This document shows, one piece after another, positions 1 through 8,676 of a stretch of DNA of 64,000 nt. The DNA comes from Bradyrhizobium diazoefficiens (GTDB lineage Bacteria; Pseudomonadota; Alphaproteobacteria; Rhizobiales; Xanthobacteraceae). Under the pieces are notes generated by a model that saw only the letters and a list, made by a program, of their open reading frames with translations, ran no database searches and was not told the DNA's origin. The stretch is from the NCBI RefSeq assembly GCF_016599855.1, contig NZ_CP067041.1, forward strand, positions 3,410,001 to 3,474,000, read 5' to 3'. The position numbers and the translations under genes were made by a program. How positions within the stretch are numbered: position 1 is the stretch's first letter; each line of letters opens with the position of its first letter.

Positions 1-1238
1 ATCCCGTGCTGGTCGTTGCGCCGACGAGCCTCATGACGAACTGGTCTGCCGAGGCGCAGAAGTTTGCGCCCGACCTGAAGGTTCTCGTGCTGCACGGAGC
101 AGATCGCAAGGACAAGTTTGCGGCCATCGGGGACCACGATCTCGTTCTGACGACCTATCCGCTGATTGCAAGGGACCGCGAAACACTGTTGGCGCGAGAG
201 TGGCACATTGCCGTGCTGGATGAGGCGCAGACGGTCAAGAACCCCGATGCCGCCACAACGCGTTGGCTACGCGAGACGAAAGCGCAGCATCGGTTCTGCC
301 TCACGGGCACGCCGATGGAAAATCACCTCGGGGAGCTCTGGTCGATCATGAGTTTCGCCAACCCGGGCTATCTCGGCGATAAGGCTGCCTTTTCGCGCCA
401 GTGGCGCACGCCGATCGAGAAGCGGGGCGACAAGGTGCGAACGACGGCCCTGGCTCGGCGCATCAAGCCGTTTCTGTTGCGCCGTACCAAGACGGAGGTG
501 GCGACCGAGCTGCCGCCGAAGAGCGAAATGGTCGAGATCATCGTGCTGGAGGGACCGCAACGCGACCTCTACGATTCGATACGGCTCACGATGTCGCGGA
601 AGGTTCGTGAGGCCATCGCAAAACGCGGCCTCGCCAAAAGCCATATCGTGGTGCTCGAGGCTCTGCTTCGGATGCGGCAGGCCTGTTGCGATCCCGCATT
701 GCTGAAACTGAACGACGGCGTCGATCGTCCGTCCGCCAAGCTCGATCGTCTGATCGAGATGGTGGGAGAACTGTTGAGCGAAGGGCGCAAGATCATCGTC
801 TTCTCACAATTCACCTCGATGCTCGATCTGATCCGCAAACGCTTCGACGCCGACGGCCTGCGCTATAGCCTGCTCACCGGCCAGACGAAGGACCGCAAGG
901 CTGCGATCGAAGCCTTCCAGGGCGGCGCGGCCGACGTGTTCCTGATCAGCCTGAAGGCGGGCGGGGTCGGTCTCAATCTGACCGCCGCCGATACGGTCGT
1001 CATCTTCGATCCCTGGTGGAACCCCGCAGTCGAGGAACAGGCGATCGATCGGGCCTATCGGATCGGGCAGGACAAGGCCGTCTTCGTTTACAGGCTGGTA
1101 GCTGCGGGAACGATCGAGGAGAAGATGGACGAGCTCAAGGCCAGAAAGCGTGCGCTTGCCGACGGCCTGTTCGATCGCGATGGCGGGATTGCATCTGCCC
1201 TCACGGAGAGCGATGTGAACGCCTTGTTCGACGCCTAG
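1..1238 (+). CDS. SNF2-family DEAD/DEAH helicase, C-terminal part (5' end outside window)
   Basis: The reading frame is open from the first bases, so the gene begins upstream and only about the last 410 residues are present. SNF2-family proteins are double-stranded-DNA translocases driven by ATP hydrolysis. Visible motifs in order are VVAPTSLMTNW (Ia region), AVLDEAQTVKN (motif II, DEAQ type), LTGTPMENHLGELWS (motif III), then the second RecA lobe with IIVFSQFTSM (IV), GVGLNLTAADTVV (V) and DRAYRIGQ (VI). The N-terminal region, often a SWIM or SNF2_N domain in bacterial RapA/HepA-like proteins, is missing. The cellular role of this subfamily is not evident from the sequence. It is followed by a 300-base gap carrying a dispersed repeat. 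Confidence 0.9.
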   Translation, partial: PVLVVAPTSLMTNWSAEAQKFAPDLKVLVLHGADRKDKFAAIGDHDLVLTTYPLIARDRETLLAREWHIAVLDEAQTVKNPDAATTRWLRETKAQHRFCLTGTPMENHLGELWSIMSFANPGYLGDKAAFSRQWRTPIEKRGDKVRTTALARRIKPFLLRRTKTEVATELPPKSEMVEIIVLEGPQRDLYDSIRLTMSRKVREAIAKRGLAKSHIVVLEALLRMRQACCDPALLKLNDGVDRPSAKLDRLIEMVGELLSEGRKIIVFSQFTSMLDLIRKRFDADGLRYSLLTGQTKDRKAAIEAFQGGAADVFLISLKAGGVGLNLTAADTVVIFDPWWNPAVEEQAIDRAYRIGQDKAVFVYRLVAAGTIEEKMDELKARKRALADGLFDRDGGIASALTESDVNALFDA

Positions 1239-1306
1239 GCGGCGCGGGGTGACGGGCACCTTCAGCGCGATGTGAGTTGGATCAGGCGGATGATGGCATG
1301 ATGCCG

Positions 1307-1437
1307 GTGTTTTGCCCGACGTGTCAAATCGCGGGTTCGGCAGCGCGGGGTTCCTGACGTCTCGAATCCGCACCTCGTAAGTGATTGATCCCGCAGTGGC
1401 CGGCTACTGTGCATGGGCTTGTTTTCGACGTTTTGTT
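1307..1437 (+). repeat. Dispersed intergenic repeat, copy A
   Basis: This segment shares two blocks with 55207-55306: GTGTTTTGCCCGACG followed by GTCAAAT at the left, and GGCTACTGTGCATGGG followed by TTGTTTTC at the right. The middle differs in length and sequence. It fills most of the gap between the SNF2 gene and the MFS gene. I recall similar blocks from Bradyrhizobium intergenic regions, but copy number cannot be checked here. Confidence 0.6.
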
Positions 1438-1539
1438 GGCGGGTCGCGCATGCTTGCCTCAAAAAATTGTCGCAATACCTGTCTGCTGTCGCTGTTCCCA
1501 TTCGTCTTCCACGTGAGACAGACCTGACGGGAGACAAAA

Positions 1540-2766
1540 ATGACCGCTTCCTCTTATCGCTGGGTGATCGTCGCCGCCGGCGGCCTGCTCGGCTGCGTCG
1601 CGATCGGCGGCATGTTTTCGCTGCCGGTGTTCCTTCAGCCGATCGCCAAGGACACCGGCTGGTCGGTGACCGGCATCTCCAGCGCGATGACGATCGGCTT
1701 CCTCGCAATGGCCTTCACCAGCATGGCCTGGGGCACGTTGTCGGACAGGTTTGGGCCGCTGCCGGTGGTGCTGACGGGATCGACCGTGCTGGCGCTGAGC
1801 CTGTTCGCCGCCAGCCAAGCGACCTCGCTGCTTGTGTTCCAGATCGTGTTCGGCCTCCTGGTCGGCGCCTCCTGCGCAGCGATCTTCGCGCCGATGATGG
1901 CGACCGTTACCGGCTGGTTCGACACCCATCGCGGTCTCGCGGTTTCGCTGGTGTCGGCCGGCATGGGTGTGGCGCCGATGACGATGGCGCCGCTCGCGGC
2001 CTGGCTGGTTTCTCATCATGACTGGCGCACCGCGATGCAGATCGTGGCGTTGGTAGTTGCCGTCATCATGATCCCGGTCGCGCTCCTGGTCCGTCGTCCG
2101 CCGGCGCTGGCGCATCCGCCGGTCGCGGCAACGGGCGAGGGCGGTCCGCAATCCGAGATGACGATGGGCGAAGCGCTGCGCTCGCCGCAATTCCTGATCC
2201 TGCTCGCCACCAATTTCTTCTGCTGCGCCACCCATTCCGGCCCGATCATCCACACCGTCAGCTATGCCGTGAGCTGCGGCATCCCGCTGATCTCTGCCGT
2301 GACGATCTACAGCGTCGAGGGATTGGCCGGCCTCGGTGGCCGCATCGCCTTCGGGTTGATGGGCGATCGTCTGGGCGCTAAGCGCGTGCTGGTCTCGGGC
2401 CTGCTCGCGCAAGCCTTCGGCGCGCTCGGCTATGTCTTCGCCCATCAGCTCACGACCTTCTACGCGGTCGCGACGGTGTTCGGCTTTATCTATGCCGGCA
2501 CCATGCCGCTCTATGCCGTGATCATCCGCGAAAACTTTCCGCTCAAGATGATGGGCACCGTGATCGGCGGCACCGCGATGGCCGGCAGCCTCGGCATGGC
2601 GACCGGCCCACTCGCCGGCGGCCTGATCTACGACGCGTTCTCGAGCTACGCCTGGCTCTATATCGGCTCCTGGGCGATGGGGCTCGGTGCGTTCCTAATG
2701 GCGATGACGTTCCGGCCCTTCCCGAAGCCGCAAGGCGAGGCCGCGGCAGCGCCAGTGGCGGCATGA
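1540..2766 (+). CDS. MFS transporter, 12 TM segments
   Basis: This is a 408-residue major facilitator superfamily protein of the inner membrane, probably a proton-coupled carrier for an organic acid or other small molecule. Twelve hydrophobic segments are evident. A motif A-like loop, WGTLSDRFGPLPV, lies between TM2 and TM3 at about residues 65-78, and a related loop, FGLMGDRLGAKRV, lies between TM8 and TM9. The layout resembles the OFA/monocarboxylate group, but the substrate cannot be told. The ATG is preceded by GGGAG at a good distance. No regulator or enzyme next to it indicates a pathway, and it converges on the SnoaL-like gene. Confidence 0.88.
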   Translation: MTASSYRWVIVAAGGLLGCVAIGGMFSLPVFLQPIAKDTGWSVTGISSAMTIGFLAMAFTSMAWGTLSDRFGPLPVVLTGSTVLALSLFAASQATSLLVFQIVFGLLVGASCAAIFAPMMATVTGWFDTHRGLAVSLVSAGMGVAPMTMAPLAAWLVSHHDWRTAMQIVALVVAVIMIPVALLVRRPPALAHPPVAATGEGGPQSEMTMGEALRSPQFLILLATNFFCCATHSGPIIHTVSYAVSCGIPLISAVTIYSVEGLAGLGGRIAFGLMGDRLGAKRVLVSGLLAQAFGALGYVFAHQLTTFYAVATVFGFIYAGTMPLYAVIIRENFPLKMMGTVIGGTAMAGSLGMATGPLAGGLIYDAFSSYAWLYIGSWAMGLGAFLMAMTFRPFPKPQGEAAAAPVAA

Positions 2767-2773
2767 TCGGATC

Positions 2774-2799
2774 GAGGCGCAGCCTTAGAGCTGCGCCTC
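2774..2799. terminator. Hairpin between convergent genes
   Basis: GAGGCGCAG pairs perfectly with CTGCGCCTC around an 8-base loop. It lies just after the MFS stop and overlaps the last codons of the convergent SnoaL-like gene, so it could end transcription from both sides. There is no clear T-run. Confidence 0.5.
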
Positions 2800-3192
2800 A
2801 ATCGCCCCTTTGTCGATGACCGACCACACTTGCTGGATCTTTCGGTGTTGGAACTCGTAGAATACGTTCTCGCAGAACGAGACGCGCTTGCCGTTGACGG
2901 CGAGTCCCAGGAATGTCCCGAGCGGCGCGCAATCGAATTTCAATCGGCTGGCAATCCGCGGCGGCTCGGAGATCAGCAATTCGATCCTGAAGTGCAGGTC
3001 CGGTATCTCGCGAAAATCCTGCTCCAGCATCGCGCGATAGCCCTTCAGCCCGAGCGGCCGCGAATTGTGGGCGACCTCCTCATGCACGAATTGGCCGAGC
3101 GCAGGCCAATCCTGCCGGTTCAGACAGGCGATGTAGTCGCGGTAAATCTTGGCGAGTTCGGGTGGCCTCATGGCGATGCTCCTGCGGCTCAA
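2785..3192 (-). CDS. SnoaL-like polyketide cyclase / ester cyclase family protein
   Basis: This 135-residue protein has the size and pattern of the SnoaL/NTF2-like fold: an N-terminal helix with YRDYIACLNRQDW, then HEEVAHNSRPLGLKGYRAM, then a run of beta strands ending in FYEFQHRKIQQVWSVIDK. Family members form alpha+beta barrels and include ring cyclases, but most bacterial copies have no known substrate. The next gene downstream in its direction is the convergent MFS gene, and the MarR-GNAT gene lies upstream on the same strand. No specific reaction can be assigned. Confidence 0.75.
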   Translation of the reverse strand: MSRRSIAMRPPELAKIYRDYIACLNRQDWPALGQFVHEEVAHNSRPLGLKGYRAMLEQDFREIPDLHFRIELLISEPPRIASRLKFDCAPLGTFLGLAVNGKRVSFCENVFYEFQHRKIQQVWSVIDKGAIEAQL

Positions 3193-3222
3193 TAACGTGG
3201 CGACAGGGAAATCGACACGCGC

Positions 3223-4095
3223 TCACAGGCGTTTTTCGAAGAACAGGTCTGGATAGGGGTCATCGTTGAAGCGCGGAATCTCGCGCCAGCCGGTGGTGCG
3301 GTAGAGCTGGCCGGCTTCCGGCAGCGCGCTATTGGTGTCGAGCCGCAGCAGCGCAATGCCGAGTGTGCGTGCGCGATCCTCGGCTGCGTCCATCAGGCGC
3401 CGGCCGAGCCCCAATCCGCGTGCGGACGATGCGACCCACAGCCGCTTGATCTCGGCATAGCCGTGGTCCGTTCCCTTCAGGCCGACGCAGCCGATCGGCA
3501 GCGTGTCCGACATCGCGACGATGAAGCTGCCGCGCGGGCGGCGCATGTCCTTGGCATCGGGATCGCGCGACAGCGAGACGTCAAAGCCCTGTTTGAAGCG
3601 ACGGCCGAGCTCGGCGTAATATTCCCCAAGGCAATAGCGCGCCTCGTCGCTGCGCGGATCCATCTCGGTGAGCGCGATACGGTCGCGCGTCAGCGCCGAG
3701 GCAATCAAATCCATCGCCGCGAGCAGCGCCTCGCGTTGCGAGTTGCGGGCGAGGAAACCTTCGGCCTGCGTGTTCGACAACGCTTCATAGGCCGCGAATT
3801 CACGCTTGCCTGCGCGCGTCAGGCTGGCCACGCGCCGCCGCGCATCGTCCTCATGCGCATGCGTCTCGATCAGGCCTTCATCCTCCAGGCTGCGCAACAG
3901 CCGGCTCATCAACCCGGAATCGAGGCTGAGATAGTCGCGGATCTCGCCGATGTCGGAGCGTCCCTGTCCGATTGCATTGAGCACGCGCGCCGCCCCGAGC
4001 GGCCGCCCGCGCCCGAGAAACGAATTATCGAGCGCGCCGACGGCGGAGGTCACGGCACGGTTGAAGCGGCGGACACGGGAGACCGGATCGAGCAT
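3223..4095 (-). CDS. MarR-type regulator fused to GNAT acetyltransferase
   Basis: This 290-residue protein fuses an N-terminal winged-helix MarR domain (about residues 5-140; recognition region DYLSLDSGLMSRLLRSLEDEGLI, with the basic wing DDARRRVASLT) to a C-terminal GNAT domain (about 150-290; acetyl-CoA loop ARGLGLGRRLM, then LYRTTGW). It is therefore probably a DNA-binding regulator that also acetylates a small molecule or protein. The domain order is a known bacterial architecture. The ATG at 4095 directly follows a palindrome that overlaps a promoter, which suggests autorepression. The acetyl acceptor and the ligand are unknown. Confidence 0.9.
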   Translation of the reverse strand: MLDPVSRVRRFNRAVTSAVGALDNSFLGRGRPLGAARVLNAIGQGRSDIGEIRDYLSLDSGLMSRLLRSLEDEGLIETHAHEDDARRRVASLTRAGKREFAAYEALSNTQAEGFLARNSQREALLAAMDLIASALTRDRIALTEMDPRSDEARYCLGEYYAELGRRFKQGFDVSLSRDPDAKDMRRPRGSFIVAMSDTLPIGCVGLKGTDHGYAEIKRLWVASSARGLGLGRRLMDAAEDRARTLGIALLRLDTNSALPEAGQLYRTTGWREIPRFNDDPYPDLFFEKRL

Positions 4096-4130
4096 TATCT
4101 GACTCTAGTCAGATGTTTTGTGCCAGTCAA
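4094..4130 (-). promoter_or_regulatory. Predicted leaderless promoter with MarR-type operator
   Basis: On the minus strand TTGACT (4125-4130) is followed after exactly 17 bases by TAGAGT (4102-4107), and six bases later by the ATG of the MarR-GNAT gene. Transcription would start at or next to the A of the ATG. The inverted repeat ATCTGACT N2 AGTCAGAT (4097-4114) covers the -10 box and reaches to two bases from the start codon. Bound protein there would block RNA polymerase. The promoter and operator are read from sequence only. Confidence 0.65.
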
Positions 4131-4190
4131 TCGCTGGGATCACGAACACTTCATCGGCGCGGCTGTAGCCGCCGTCCGGCACCTCCGCAT

Positions 4191-5372
4191 TCAGGCTTCG
4201 GGCCGGATCAGTTTGATATCCTGGTCGGCTGCCCAGTCGGCGATGTCCTCGCGCTTCAGCGCGGTCGCCATGAGATCGGGAAACTGGTCCGGCGTGCAGG
4301 CGAAGACGGGGATGCCGAGGCTGGCAACCCTCGCCGATAGCACGGGGTCGTAGGAGGGCCGGCCGGTGTCGGTCAGGGCCAGAAGCACGACCACGTTGAT
4401 CCCTCGCATCGCGAGCCGTGCCAGCCTATCGACCAGCGCATCCGCATTGCCGCCTTCATAGAGATCGGTGATCAGGATCAGATGCGCCTTGGAGGGCCGT
4501 TCGATGCGCTCCTCGCAATAGGCAACCGCGCTGTTGATATCAGTGCCGCCGCCAAGCTGGACTCCGAACAGCACCTCGACGGGATCGGCGAGCTCCTCGG
4601 TCAGATCGACGATCGCGGTGTCGAAACAGACGAGCTTGGTCGCGACCACTGGCAGCGAGGCCATCACTGCGGCGAAGATCGAGGCGTAGACGACGGAGGT
4701 CGCCATCGATCCCGATTGGTCGACGCACAGGATGACTTCATCGAGATCGACGATGCGACGCTGCTGGCGCAGGAAGCCGATCAGACGTTCCGGCACAACC
4801 GTGCGGTGCTCCGGCTGGTAATGGCGCAGATTGGCCTTGATGGTGCGCGGCCAGTCGATGTCGGCAAAGCGCGGGCGGTTGGTCCGCAACGAGCGGTTCA
4901 GCGCGCCGCGGACCGCGTCCGCTGTGCGTCGCTCGAGCCGCTCCATCAGCTCGGCCACCACCTTGGCGATCACGATTCGCGCGGTGTCCTTGGTTTTCTC
5001 CGGCATGACGCCGCGTAGCGCGACCAGATCGGCGATCAGGTTCACGTCCGCTTCGACAGTCGCGAGGAATTCGGGCTCGAGCAGCATCTGACGCAGCCCC
5101 TTGCGCTCGAAGGCGTCTTTCTGGATTACCTGAACCACGGCGGCAGGGAAGAACTCCCTGATATCGCCGAGCCACTTCGCGACACGCGGTGCCGAGCCGC
5201 CGAGACCGCCGCGGCCTTTCTTCGGCGCGTCATCTTCGTTGCCGTAGAGTGCCGTCAACGCCTCGGACATGCGACGGTCGCTGTCGGACAGCGTGACCGA
5301 GTTTTCGGCACCCTCAGCGTCGACGCCGAGGGCAAGCGTCCAGCGGCGATTGCGCTCGTCGGTCTCGCTCAT
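4191..5372 (-). CDS. VWA-domain protein of the SWIM-DUF5691-MoxR-DUF5682-VWA operon (YehP-like)
   Basis: This 393-residue soluble protein is the last gene of the five-gene operon. The von Willebrand A domain fills about residues 210-390 and keeps a complete metal-ion-dependent adhesion site: DQSGSMATS (218-226), GGGTDI (274-279) and ITDLYEG (301-307). The N-terminal 200 residues are helical with no known domain. Its ATG overlaps the stop of the DUF5682 gene by 4 bases, indicating translational coupling. VWA proteins commonly partner MoxR ATPases, as in RavA-ViaA and CbbQ-CbbO, where they connect the ATPase to its target. By architecture and context it corresponds to E. coli YehP. The target here is unknown. 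Confidence 0.88.
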   Translation of the reverse strand: MSETDERNRRWTLALGVDAEGAENSVTLSDSDRRMSEALTALYGNEDDAPKKGRGGLGGSAPRVAKWLGDIREFFPAAVVQVIQKDAFERKGLRQMLLEPEFLATVEADVNLIADLVALRGVMPEKTKDTARIVIAKVVAELMERLERRTADAVRGALNRSLRTNRPRFADIDWPRTIKANLRHYQPEHRTVVPERLIGFLRQQRRIVDLDEVILCVDQSGSMATSVVYASIFAAVMASLPVVATKLVCFDTAIVDLTEELADPVEVLFGVQLGGGTDINSAVAYCEERIERPSKAHLILITDLYEGGNADALVDRLARLAMRGINVVVLLALTDTGRPSYDPVLSARVASLGIPVFACTPDQFPDLMATALKREDIADWAADQDIKLIRPEA

Positions 5373-7594
5373 TTCGTGGCTCCGGAGTTGAGCAGCGCGA
5401 TCACGCGCGCCTCGTGCTGCGGCCAGATGACGGCGACATCGGCGATCAACCGATATCCGCTCGCGCCACCCGCGCTCCGCGCAAACAACGCATCCATCAA
5501 CCGCCTGCGCTCGTTGCGGTCGAGCGCCGAGAAGACGCGGCGGAACAGCGGCAGGCTGGCGGTAAAGGCCTGGTCGTCAAGCGCCAGTAGCCAGCCGTCC
5601 ACCGCGCTGCGCAACGCCGCGTCGTGGATCAGCCGCTGACCTGCGCCCTCGAAGAAGCCTTCGAAGAAACCGGCCGCCTCGGCAACGGGTGTGCTGGGCG
5701 ATAGCATCCGCGCCAGCAGGTCGGCCGTATGATCGGCGGCGAGCAGCTCGGCCTCGTAGAGCAACCGGGCCGCGGTGCCGGCGATCAGCCGGGTGGTCTG
5801 GTCGTCGTGCAGCAGGGCCGTCAGCGCCTCGCGCCATTTGGCAATGACATCGGTATCGAGCTGGGCCAGCTGGATTGCGGCGTCGGCTGCGAGGACCGCG
5901 CTGCGCAGCTTGGCTGCTGCCGGAATATCCAGATTGCGCGCCGCGTAGGGCAAAGCGAGCGCCGCTTGCACCACGATCCGGGGCATCAGGCTTGCCAGAT
6001 GCTCGACGGTGCCGGCACGAGCCTCGCCGTAGCGCAGGATGTCGGCCATCGGGGGCAGCGCGTCGAGCAGCAACTGGCCATCGCTGGTGAGGGCAGCCTT
6101 GGTCTCGAGCGCGGCGATGCCGGATGCGGTGGCGCGCGCCAGATCGGCGATCATGGCGTTGCGCACAAGGCTCGCCAGTGCGCCGAGCTCCGCCTCCTTG
6201 CTCATCGCTTCGATCAGGCGTCCGGCGGCCGCTTCCTCGATGGTCCAGCCATAGAGCAAATTCTCGACCAGCCGCACTGCGAACTCCGGCTCCCAGCGCA
6301 ATTGCCAGTTCTCGCGGAACGTCCCGCGGCTGCGGCCTGCGTCCGTCAACCGGCCCCACGGCACCTCGAGCGCGTTGAGCCGGTGCAGCAGCGTCGAACG
6401 CATCAGCCCGCTTTCGCTGCGCAGGTCGAGCGTGAGGGGCCGCTCGAGCGCTTCCGGCTTCAGCCGCGCCAGCTTCTGCTGGCGCTGGAGATCTTCCAGC
6501 AGCGGCGCCAGCGGCGTCGCCGACGGGATCGATCCGACGCCCGCGCCGACCAGGAGTTCGGTCGCGACATCGTTCCACATGGCACGCTCGCCGTTGCACA
6601 GGCAGGCGATCGCCGCCTCGCGCAGCTCCTCGAAGCCGGGCGAGGGCCGCTTGCGCAGCGCCGCGAGCGCGATGCCAAGACGCTGCGCCTCGATCACCGA
6701 GGCGGTCGAGACGAAATGACCGCGCTCGCGCAGCAGGCGCGTTACCTTGGCCAGCCAAAGCGAGGCGCGGTCGCCGTCGCGCGTCTGCCACAGATGCGCG
6801 CACCAGCCGGGTGCGATGACGCCGGCGCCATAGCCGCTTGCGCGTGCCAGGCGGGGAGCCGTCCAGGGCGCCCAGGTGGCCTTGATCTTCGTCTTCGGCC
6901 GGCCCTTGAGCAATTCCCGGTCGGCTGCAAGGCTGCGACGTTCGGCGAGCGCCGGTACGTGCCAGGCGCCGCAGACAACGGCGATAGCACCATCGCACTC
7001 CTTCGCCGCCTTGGCGATCTCGATCCGCATATGGGCCTCGCGCGCAGCTTCGCGGGCCGACAGCAGCTTCGCCTCGGCGCGCAGAGCCGTCATCGCATCC
7101 GCGACGGCAGTGAACACCGGGCTCGATGCCGGATTTTCCTCGATGACGTCGGACCACCAGGACTCGCCGTCATCATAGCCGGCGGCCGTCGCGAGCGCCC
7201 CGATCGGGTCGTAACTGATGGGATCGTCGTCGGCCTTCGTCGCGGTCTCCTCCGCGATCTCGCCGGCCGCGACGCCCAAGCGGTCGGACGCGGGCAAGTC
7301 GATGAATCGCAGTGTTCCGCCGTGACGCACCGCCCAGCGCGCGGCCTGATATTCCGGCGAATATTCCGCAAAGGGAAAGAAGCTCGCATTGGCCGGATTG
7401 TCTTCGGCATAGATGAGCAGCGCCACCGGCGTTACCATCTCGGGGTCGGCCAGCATGGGCAGCAGCTCGGACGCATCCGACGGCCCTTCGATCAGCACCG
7501 CGATCGGCTTCAGCGCATCGAGCGCTTCCACCAGCCGCCGCGCAGATCCCGGCCCGTGATGCCGGATGCCGAACAGGTGAACCTCGCCGGCCAT
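5369..7594 (-). CDS. DUF5682 family protein (YehM-like), with TraB/EreA-like motifs
   Basis: This 741-residue protein of unknown function has a start at 7594, chosen because MAGEVHLFGIRHHGPGSARR begins with the conserved motif and sits 5 bases after the MoxR stop; the frame stays open further upstream. The N-terminal part has FGIRHHGPGSAR (8-19), VLIEGPSD (33-40) and AIAVVCGAWHVPAL (203-216). This spacing recalls TraB/PrgY and erythromycin-esterase-like (EreA/ChaN) domains, where His and Glu in equivalent places matter; the relation is my inference. The C-terminal 450 residues are Ala/Leu-rich and helical, probably a repeat scaffold. It is coupled to the VWA gene by a 4-base overlap. Confidence 0.85.
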   Translation of the reverse strand: MAGEVHLFGIRHHGPGSARRLVEALDALKPIAVLIEGPSDASELLPMLADPEMVTPVALLIYAEDNPANASFFPFAEYSPEYQAARWAVRHGGTLRFIDLPASDRLGVAAGEIAEETATKADDDPISYDPIGALATAAGYDDGESWWSDVIEENPASSPVFTAVADAMTALRAEAKLLSAREAAREAHMRIEIAKAAKECDGAIAVVCGAWHVPALAERRSLAADRELLKGRPKTKIKATWAPWTAPRLARASGYGAGVIAPGWCAHLWQTRDGDRASLWLAKVTRLLRERGHFVSTASVIEAQRLGIALAALRKRPSPGFEELREAAIACLCNGERAMWNDVATELLVGAGVGSIPSATPLAPLLEDLQRQQKLARLKPEALERPLTLDLRSESGLMRSTLLHRLNALEVPWGRLTDAGRSRGTFRENWQLRWEPEFAVRLVENLLYGWTIEEAAAGRLIEAMSKEAELGALASLVRNAMIADLARATASGIAALETKAALTSDGQLLLDALPPMADILRYGEARAGTVEHLASLMPRIVVQAALALPYAARNLDIPAAAKLRSAVLAADAAIQLAQLDTDVIAKWREALTALLHDDQTTRLIAGTAARLLYEAELLAADHTADLLARMLSPSTPVAEAAGFFEGFFEGAGQRLIHDAALRSAVDGWLLALDDQAFTASLPLFRRVFSALDRNERRRLMDALFARSAGGASGYRLIADVAVIWPQHEARVIALLNSGATK

Positions 7595-7599
7595 GGCGT

Positions 7600-8676
7600 T
7601 CAGATCAAATCGGTCAACGAGGCATAGTAGCTCTCGAAGCCGCGCTTCTTCTTCAGCACGGTCTCGAGATATTCGCCGAGCACGGCGGTGTCCTGCACGG
7701 GATCCTTCACCACCGCACCGATCATGTTGCTGGCGAGCGTTTCCGCGGTCAGCTTGCCCTCGTTGAAAAAGGTCGCCTGGCTGATGCCGCCGACCATCAC
7801 CGCGATCGCCTCGGCCGTCGAGAGACCGCCGGTGGGAGATTTCAGCGCGATCTTGCCGTCCTCGGTCGAGCCCGAGCGCAGCTCGCGGAAGATCGCGACC
7901 ACCCGCGCCACTTCCTCGGCGACGTTCTTCGGCGCCGGCAGATCGAGGTTCTGCGCCATCTCGCCAACACGCTTGACGACGATCGACACTTCCTCCTCGG
8001 CGCTGTCGGGTAGCGGCAGCACGACGACATTGAAGCGGCGCTTGAGCGCGGAGGACAGTTCGTTGACGCCCTTGTCGCGGTTGTTGGCGGTTGCAATGAT
8101 GTTGAAGCCGCGCTGCGCATAGACCGCGGTATTGAGCTCCGGGATCGGCATCATCTTTTCGGACAGCACGGTGATCAGGGTGTCCTGCACGTCGCTGCCC
8201 ATCCGCGTCAGCTCCTCGAACCGGCAGAGCTTGCCGCCTTCCATCGCGCGCATCAGCGGGGTGGGGACCAGCGCCGCGCGGCTCGGCCCGTGGGCGAGCA
8301 ATTGCGCATAGTTCCAGCCATAGCGGATCTGGTTCTCGTCGGTCCCGGCGGTGCACTGGATCACGAGCGTGGAGTCACCGGTGATGCCGGCGGCAAGATG
8401 CTCGGAGACCCACGACTTGGCGGTGCCGGGCACGCCGAGCAAGAGCAGCGCGCGATCGGTTGCGAGCGTCGCGACGGCAGTCTCGATCAGTCGCTTGTCG
8501 CCGACATATTTGGGCGTGATCACGGTCCCGTCGGCCGCCTTGCCGCCCATAAGATAGGTCACGACCTGGCGCGGCGACAGCGTCCAGCCGGGCGGGCGAT
8601 GCCCTTCGCCGGCGGCGAGCGCCTTCAGCTCGGCTGCAAAGCTCGCCTCGGCAGGCAACCGCAAGTTCTCGCTCAT
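7600..8676 (-). CDS. MoxR-family AAA+ ATPase (YehL-like)
   Basis: This 358-residue ATPase has Walker A GVPGTAKS (81-88), a Walker B region KLCRFEELTRM (about 149-159), sensor 1 in FNIIATANNRD (191-201) and an arginine-finger region SALKRRFN (209-216). MoxR ATPases form hexamers that help assemble or activate protein complexes, usually with a VWA partner encoded nearby, and a VWA gene is the last gene of this operon. The gene starts 4 bases before the end of the DUF5691 gene and is followed after 5 bases by DUF5682. It corresponds to E. coli YehL by order and partners. The complex that it acts on is not known. Confidence 0.92.
   Translation of the reverse strand: MSENLRLPAEASFAAELKALAAGEGHRPPGWTLSPRQVVTYLMGGKAADGTVITPKYVGDKRLIETAVATLATDRALLLLGVPGTAKSWVSEHLAAGITGDSTLVIQCTAGTDENQIRYGWNYAQLLAHGPSRAALVPTPLMRAMEGGKLCRFEELTRMGSDVQDTLITVLSEKMMPIPELNTAVYAQRGFNIIATANNRDKGVNELSSALKRRFNVVVLPLPDSAEEEVSIVVKRVGEMAQNLDLPAPKNVAEEVARVVAIFRELRSGSTEDGKIALKSPTGGLSTAEAIAVMVGGISQATFFNEGKLTAETLASNMIGAVVKDPVQDTAVLGEYLETVLKKKRGFESYYASLTDLI

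Noticed and set aside
5729..7627. Long plus-strand frame opposite the DUF5682 gene
   Set aside because: It is a composition shadow: high-GC codons on the minus strand leave the complementary frame open. It has no ribosome site or family resemblance.
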